Origin: an uncultured Anaerolineales bacterium | GTDB lineage: Bacteria > Chloroflexota > Anaerolineae > Anaerolineales > UBA6663 | DNA length: 34,515 nucleotides | Reading direction: 5' to 3' | Assembly: GCA_937952305.1 (NCBI GenBank) | Contig: CALFZO010000106.1 | Location: 1-34,515, forward strand | Shown: piece after piece, positions 31,019 to 34,515 of the stretch | Numbering within the stretch: position 1 is the stretch's first letter | Layout: every line of letters begins with the position of its first letter | Position numbers and translations under genes: made by a program | The notes under the pieces: generated by a model | Database searches by the model: none | Told to the model about the DNA's origin: nothing | The model's input: only the letters and a program-made list of their open reading frames with translations

Positions 31019-31852
31019 ATGCGTGCCCCCGCCAATGCCGCGCCGGTCCGGACCGGCACCTGGCAGCGCCGGCTGCTCATCGGCCTGGTGCTGACCTACG
31101 TGACGCTGCTGGTCGTTACACCGCTGGCCGCCCTGGTCTACGGCGCGTTCGCCGAGGGGCTGCCGGCCCTGGGGCAGGCTCTCAGCCAGCCGGTGGTGTG
31201 GGCGGCCTTCGGGCGCACCCTGATCGTGGCCGTGATCGTGGTCGGCGTGCACAGCGTCTTCGGCACAGCCCTGGCCTGGGTGATGGTCCGCCACCGTTTC
31301 CGGGGCCAGCGCTGGCTCAACGGCCTGATCGACCTGCCCTTCGCGGTCTCGGCCGTAGTGGTGGGCTACATGCTGCTGCTGGTCTTCGGGCGCAATGGGC
31401 TGCTGGCGCCGGTGCTGAGCGCCCTGCAGTGGCGGGTGGCGTTCGCGTTTCCGGGGCTGGTGCTGGCCACGCTCTTTGTGACCCTGCCCTTCATGGCGCG
31501 CGAGTTGATGCCGGTGCTGGAAGCCTTCGGGCCGGAACAGGAGCAGGCGGCGGCGACGCTGGGCGCGACCGGCTGGCAGACCTTCTGGCTGGTCACGCTG
31601 CCGGCCCTGCGGTGGGGCTTCGTCTACGGCGTGACGCTGACCTTTGCGCGCGCGCTGGGCGAGTTCGGGGCGGTGTTGGTGGTCGGCGGCGGGATCGAAG
31701 GCCGCACCGATACGGCCACGGTCTACATCTACCGCGCCCTGGAGGAGCGCCAGTACGTCAGCGCCTACGGCACGGCCCTGGCGCTCGGACTCCTGTCGCT
31801 GGCCGTCGTCTATGCCAGCACGTTCATCCGGCGCCGCTACCGGGGGGCGTAA
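31019..31852 (+). CDS. cysW: Sulfate ABC permease CysW
   Basis: The 277-residue permease has six hydrophobic segments, the EAA loop EQAAATLGATGWQTFWLVTLP and the CysW signature ALGEFGAVLVVGGGIEGRTDTATVYIYRALEERQ. GAGGAGAG stands just before ATG 31019. It is the last transporter gene and pairs with CysT. Confidence 0.92.
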   Translation: MRAPANAAPVRTGTWQRRLLIGLVLTYVTLLVVTPLAALVYGAFAEGLPALGQALSQPVVWAAFGRTLIVAVIVVGVHSVFGTALAWVMVRHRFRGQRWLNGLIDLPFAVSAVVVGYMLLLVFGRNGLLAPVLSALQWRVAFAFPGLVLATLFVTLPFMARELMPVLEAFGPEQEQAAATLGATGWQTFWLVTLPALRWGFVYGVTLTFARALGEFGAVLVVGGGIEGRTDTATVYIYRALEERQYVSAYGTALALGLLSLAVVYASTFIRRRYRGA

Positions 31853-31859
31853 GAACGCC

Positions 31860-31865
31860 TACAAT
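31860..31865 (+). promoter_or_regulatory. Possible -10 box of the sensor kinase
   Basis: TACAAT begins eight bases after the CysW stop and about 42 bases before ATG 31908. It could give the kinase its own transcript with a short leader. The -35 region is not consensus. Confidence 0.35.
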
Positions 31866-31907
31866 TAGGGTGGTCTCCCCAGGCAGCTCTCGTTACTCAC
31901 CCAGACT

Positions 31908-33986
31908 ATGGCGCGTCCTCGTCTCAGCACCGTCCTGATCGCGCTCAACAGCGGCCTGGCCCTGGCTGCCATCGCCGTCATCGCCCTGGCGGCGGTTGGT
32001 CTGCTGCGCCAGCTGGCCGATGAGCAGGCCCTGGCGCGCGTGGCCCAGGCCGGCGCCAGCGCGCGCAACGCCATCGCGCGCGCCGGCGACAACGCGCTGG
32101 TGACGGCGCGGCTGCTGCGCGAGCGCCCCACCCTGTTGCGGCTGCTGCGCGACGGCGACTTCGCCAGCCTGCAGACCTTCCTGGAGCAGTATTGCCAGAC
32201 GGGCTTGTTGGCGGGCTGCGCGGTCTGGCAAAACGGCCAGCGGGTGGCCGCCAGCGGCTGGGACCAGAGCTGGGAAGCCCTGTACGCCGCGCGGCCGGGC
32301 GACGACGTGTATTTCATCGCCGCGTCCGCCGGGCAGACACCGTTCCTGCTGGCGGCGTCGGCCGTCAGCGCGGACCCGGCGGGCGCGGTCGTGATGGTTG
32401 TCCTGGTCATGGACGATGCTTTCGCCGCCGACATCGCGGCCGAAGCCGGCTTGCCCGTCAGCGTGGTGGCCGAGGCCGCCCTGCCCGCGCTGGGCCTGGC
32501 CGCGCCGCAGATCACGCAGGCCGTGCGCGGTGAGACTGTGACGGCCCAGGCCGGCGGCCAGGAGCGCTACTTGTCCGTGCAGACGCTGCCGGCCCCGGCC
32601 GGCCAATCCGCCGGCTGGGTCGCCGTGAGCCTGTCCGCGGCCGCTATCGAGCAGTCGGTGCAGGGCCTGGCCCAGACGCTGGCGGCGCTGGCGCTGGGGG
32701 TCGGTTTGGCGGTGGCCGCTGGCAGCTGGTGGCTGAGCCGGCGCCTGAGCCGGCCGCTGGGCGCGTTGACCGAGGCCGCCGAGCGCATCGGCCGCGGCGA
32801 CTTCAGCACACCGGTGCCGCGCGCCGCCAGCTCGGAGATCGGTTTGCTGGCCGACACGCTGGACGAGATGCGCCGGCGCCTGCGCCAGTTGACCAGCGAC
32901 CTGCGCACTCAGCAGGCCGAGTCACGGGCGATCCTGGCCGGCGTCACGGAGGGCGTCTTCACCGTCGACCGCGAACGCCGGATCCAGTTCGTCAATCCGC
33001 AGGTGGCGCGGCTGCTGGGCGTCGAGCCGGAAGCGCTGCTCGGCCGATTCTGCGGTGAGGTGCTGGACCCGCAGGGGCCGGTGCGCCCGTGCGACGAGCA
33101 ATGCCCGATCGTGCACGCCCGGTTCCAGGCCGGGGCGCGCGCCACCGAGCAGCTGCGCCTGCCGGACGGCCGGCGCCGCACCGTGGTCATCACCAGCGCG
33201 CCGCCGTCGGTGGATCTGGCCGGCGGGGTGCGTCAGATCCAGATGCTGCGCGACGAGACCGACGTCGAGGCGGTCCGGCGCCTGCGCGACGCGGTGCTGG
33301 CCAACATCTCACACGAGTTCCGCACGCCGCTCTCCGCCCAACTGGCGTCGATCGAACTGTTGCTGGACCAGCTGCCGGACCTCACTCATGCCGAGATCGA
33401 AGGGCTGGTGATCGCGCTGCAGCGCGGCACGCTGCGGCTGACGCAGCTCATAGACAACCTGCTGGAAAGCGTGCGGCTGGAGGCCGGCCAGGCCGCGATC
33501 CGGCGGCAGCCGGTGGCGCTGGGTGAAGTGGTGGCGCAGGCCCTCGAGCTGACGCGCCCCCTGTTGCAGCAGCGCGCGCAGACCGTGCGCCTGGAACTGC
33601 CGGCCGCCTGGCCGCCCCTGGTTGGTGATGGGCCGCGCCTGGTGCAGGTGCTGGTGAACCTGCTCGCCAACGCCCACAAGTTCGCGCCGGCCGGGTCGGT
33701 GATCGTGGTCGGCGGGGCCGTGGACCGTCAGGCCGTGCGGCTGTGGGTGGCCGACCAGGGGCCGGGGCTCCCGCCCGTCGACGCGGGCGCGCTCTTCGCG
33801 CCCTTCGTGCGTTCGACGAGCGAGGAGCCCGAGGCCAAGGGGATCGGGCTGGGGCTGTGGATCGTCAAATCCATCGTCGAGCGCCACGGCGGCCGGGTGA
33901 GCGCGGAAAACACCCCGGACGGCGCGCGCCTGACGCTCTGGCTGCCGCACACGGCCGCGTCTGAACACCCCGCCGCGCCGACGTAG
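31908..33986 (+). CDS. Membrane sensor histidine kinase with HAMP and PAS
   Basis: The 692-residue kinase has a first membrane helix (about 10-33), an outer sensing part of about 220 residues resembling a double-Cache fold, a second helix (256-276), HAMP (277-330), PAS (about 340-450), a HisKA box ISHEFRTPL with H469, and an HATPase domain with N-box NLLANAHKFA (584-593), G1 DQGPG (616-620) and G2 GIGLGL (645-650). The PAS part has three Cys in RFCGEV, RPCDEQC (C382, C395, C399), a pattern seen in redox- or metal-linked PAS domains. It is only 55 bases after CysW and no response regulator gene is in the window, so the partner must lie elsewhere. It may sense sulfate or redox state; the signal is unknown. 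Confidence 0.9.
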   Translation: MARPRLSTVLIALNSGLALAAIAVIALAAVGLLRQLADEQALARVAQAGASARNAIARAGDNALVTARLLRERPTLLRLLRDGDFASLQTFLEQYCQTGLLAGCAVWQNGQRVAASGWDQSWEALYAARPGDDVYFIAASAGQTPFLLAASAVSADPAGAVVMVVLVMDDAFAADIAAEAGLPVSVVAEAALPALGLAAPQITQAVRGETVTAQAGGQERYLSVQTLPAPAGQSAGWVAVSLSAAAIEQSVQGLAQTLAALALGVGLAVAAGSWWLSRRLSRPLGALTEAAERIGRGDFSTPVPRAASSEIGLLADTLDEMRRRLRQLTSDLRTQQAESRAILAGVTEGVFTVDRERRIQFVNPQVARLLGVEPEALLGRFCGEVLDPQGPVRPCDEQCPIVHARFQAGARATEQLRLPDGRRRTVVITSAPPSVDLAGGVRQIQMLRDETDVEAVRRLRDAVLANISHEFRTPLSAQLASIELLLDQLPDLTHAEIEGLVIALQRGTLRLTQLIDNLLESVRLEAGQAAIRRQPVALGEVVAQALELTRPLLQQRAQTVRLELPAAWPPLVGDGPRLVQVLVNLLANAHKFAPAGSVIVVGGAVDRQAVRLWVADQGPGLPPVDAGALFAPFVRSTSEEPEAKGIGLGLWIVKSIVERHGGRVSAENTPDGARLTLWLPHTAASEHPAAPT

Positions 33987-33990
33987 CGTT

Positions 33991-34023
33991 GCCGGCCGGC
34001 CTCAACAACGCTGGCCGGCCGGC
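33991..34023. terminator. Bidirectional hairpin between convergent genes
   Basis: A perfect 11-bp stem (gccggccggcc and ggccggccggc) with an 11-base loop lies between the kinase stop and the convergent cysE stop. Only a short ctttccc follows on the plus strand, so it may be a terminator without a strong U-tract. Confidence 0.5.
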
Positions 34024-34038
34024 CTTTCCCAAAGTCGC

Positions 34039-34515
34039 CTAGATCGAAAAGTCCTCACCGTGCCAGGCGCCGCCCTCCGGCGCGTGCACGTGCGGCAGCG
34101 GGCGCAAGGCCTCGTGGTGGTGCGCGGAGAATTGCCGCTCCAGTTCATCCACCCGCTCCAGCAGCGACGCCACCGACACGCCGAGCGTGTCCGGCAGGTT
34201 GACGTGGTTGAGGTCCGGCGCATCGCCGGCGTGGTGGCGCAGGCTGCGCGTGACGATTTGCCCCGGCACGCCGACGACGACGGCATTGGCCGGCACCGGC
34301 TTGACCACGACCGCGTTCGCGCCGATGCGGCTGTCGGCGCCGATCAGGATCGCGCCCAGCACCTTCGCCCCCGCCCCCACCACCACGCGATCACCAAGCG
34401 TGGGATGGCGTTTGCCCTTGTTGAGGCTCGTGCCGCCCAACGTGACGCCGTGGTACAGCGTCACGTCGTCGCCGATCTCGGCCGTCTCCCCGATCACCAC
34501 GCCCATGCCGTGGTC
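34039..34515 (-). CDS. cysE: Serine O-acetyltransferase CysE (partial)
   Basis: The visible part (about 158 residues, running off the window end) is the left-handed beta-helix half of serine acetyltransferase: DHGMGVVIGETAEIGDDV at the window edge, LYHGVTLGGTSLNKGKRHPTLGD, and NAVVVKPVPANAVVVGVPGQIV. The active-site His of DHG is included. It makes O-acetylserine from serine and acetyl-CoA, the acceptor of sulfide in cysteine synthesis, which fits the sulfate importer beside it. The C-terminal tail (about 60 residues, ending GEDFSI) is longer than usual and rich in His. The start lies outside the window. Confidence 0.93.
   Translation of the reverse strand, partial: DHGMGVVIGETAEIGDDVTLYHGVTLGGTSLNKGKRHPTLGDRVVVGAGAKVLGAILIGADSRIGANAVVVKPVPANAVVVGVPGQIVTRSLRHHAGDAPDLNHVNLPDTLGVSVASLLERVDELERQFSAHHHEALRPLPHVHAPEGGAWHGEDFSI

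Noticed and set aside
1..34515. CRISPR array, tRNA or rRNA genes
   Set aside because: I saw no regularly spaced repeats with similar-length spacers, and no cloverleaf or conserved rRNA segments. A tRNA scan was not run.
33986..34515. Response regulator partner for the sensor kinase
   Set aside because: The next gene is cysE on the opposite strand, and no receiver domain is present.

Overview
The window is GC-rich and gene-dense, with short intergenic gaps and mostly single-gene or two- to four-gene transcription units. Gene content fits a free-living, probably aerobic bacterium with sulfate assimilation. Examples are an AviRa-type rRNA methyltransferase, a DUF5946 protein, many GNAT acetyltransferases, a two-gene ComB/RmlD-like pair, and a sulfate ABC ATPase with extra universal-stress domains. 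This mix resembles Chloroflexota (Anaerolineae-like) genomes. That assignment rests on general gene content and composition, because no rRNA or universal marker gene lies in the window.

Region 1 (1-1.58 kb) has no intact gene. It holds decayed insertion sequences: an 849-bp element with 36-bp inverted ends around a broken IS701-like transposase, a frameshifted IS630-like transposase N-terminus, and a 72-bp diverged direct repeat.

Region 2 (about 1.58-8 kb) is a same-strand series of unrelated small genes: GNATs, methyltransferases, a membrane protein, a DinB/ClbS-like protein, a RarA C-terminal-like protein and AviRa. Several are followed by imperfect palindromes that resemble integron attC sites. 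The clearest is at 5576-5667, with GCCCAAC and GTTAGGC ends, and its right arm is repeated at 2229-2260. This looks like a decaying cassette array. Base composition here appears less GC-rich than further right.

Region 3 (8-24.9 kb) is a patchwork of accessory and housekeeping enzymes on both strands: nucleotidyltransferase, alpha/beta hydrolases, MmcQ, PaiA-like and BltD-like GNATs, a YcaQ/AlkX-type DNA glycosylase, a 2'-5' RNA ligase-like protein, an EEP nuclease, a six-Asp-box lipoprotein, a haloalkane dehalogenase-like enzyme, a HAD phosphatase, ComB, and a UbiA prenyltransferase. Four genes have a -10-like hexamer only 6-8 nt before the start codon, which suggests leaderless mRNAs.

Region 4 (25-26.8 kb) contains a cold-shock gene with a consensus promoter, a leader of about 140 nt with a hairpin, and a strong terminator. 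A ring-cleaving dioxygenase of the MhqO/PcpA type follows.

Region 5 (27.1-34.5 kb) is a sulfur module: a sulfate ABC importer operon (CysA-like ATPase fused to two Usp-like domains, substrate-binding lipoprotein, CysT and CysW permeases), a PAS-containing sensor kinase immediately downstream, and a convergent serine O-acetyltransferase (CysE) cut by the window end. Together they would import sulfate, possibly sense its state, and make the O-acetylserine that accepts the reduced sulfur.
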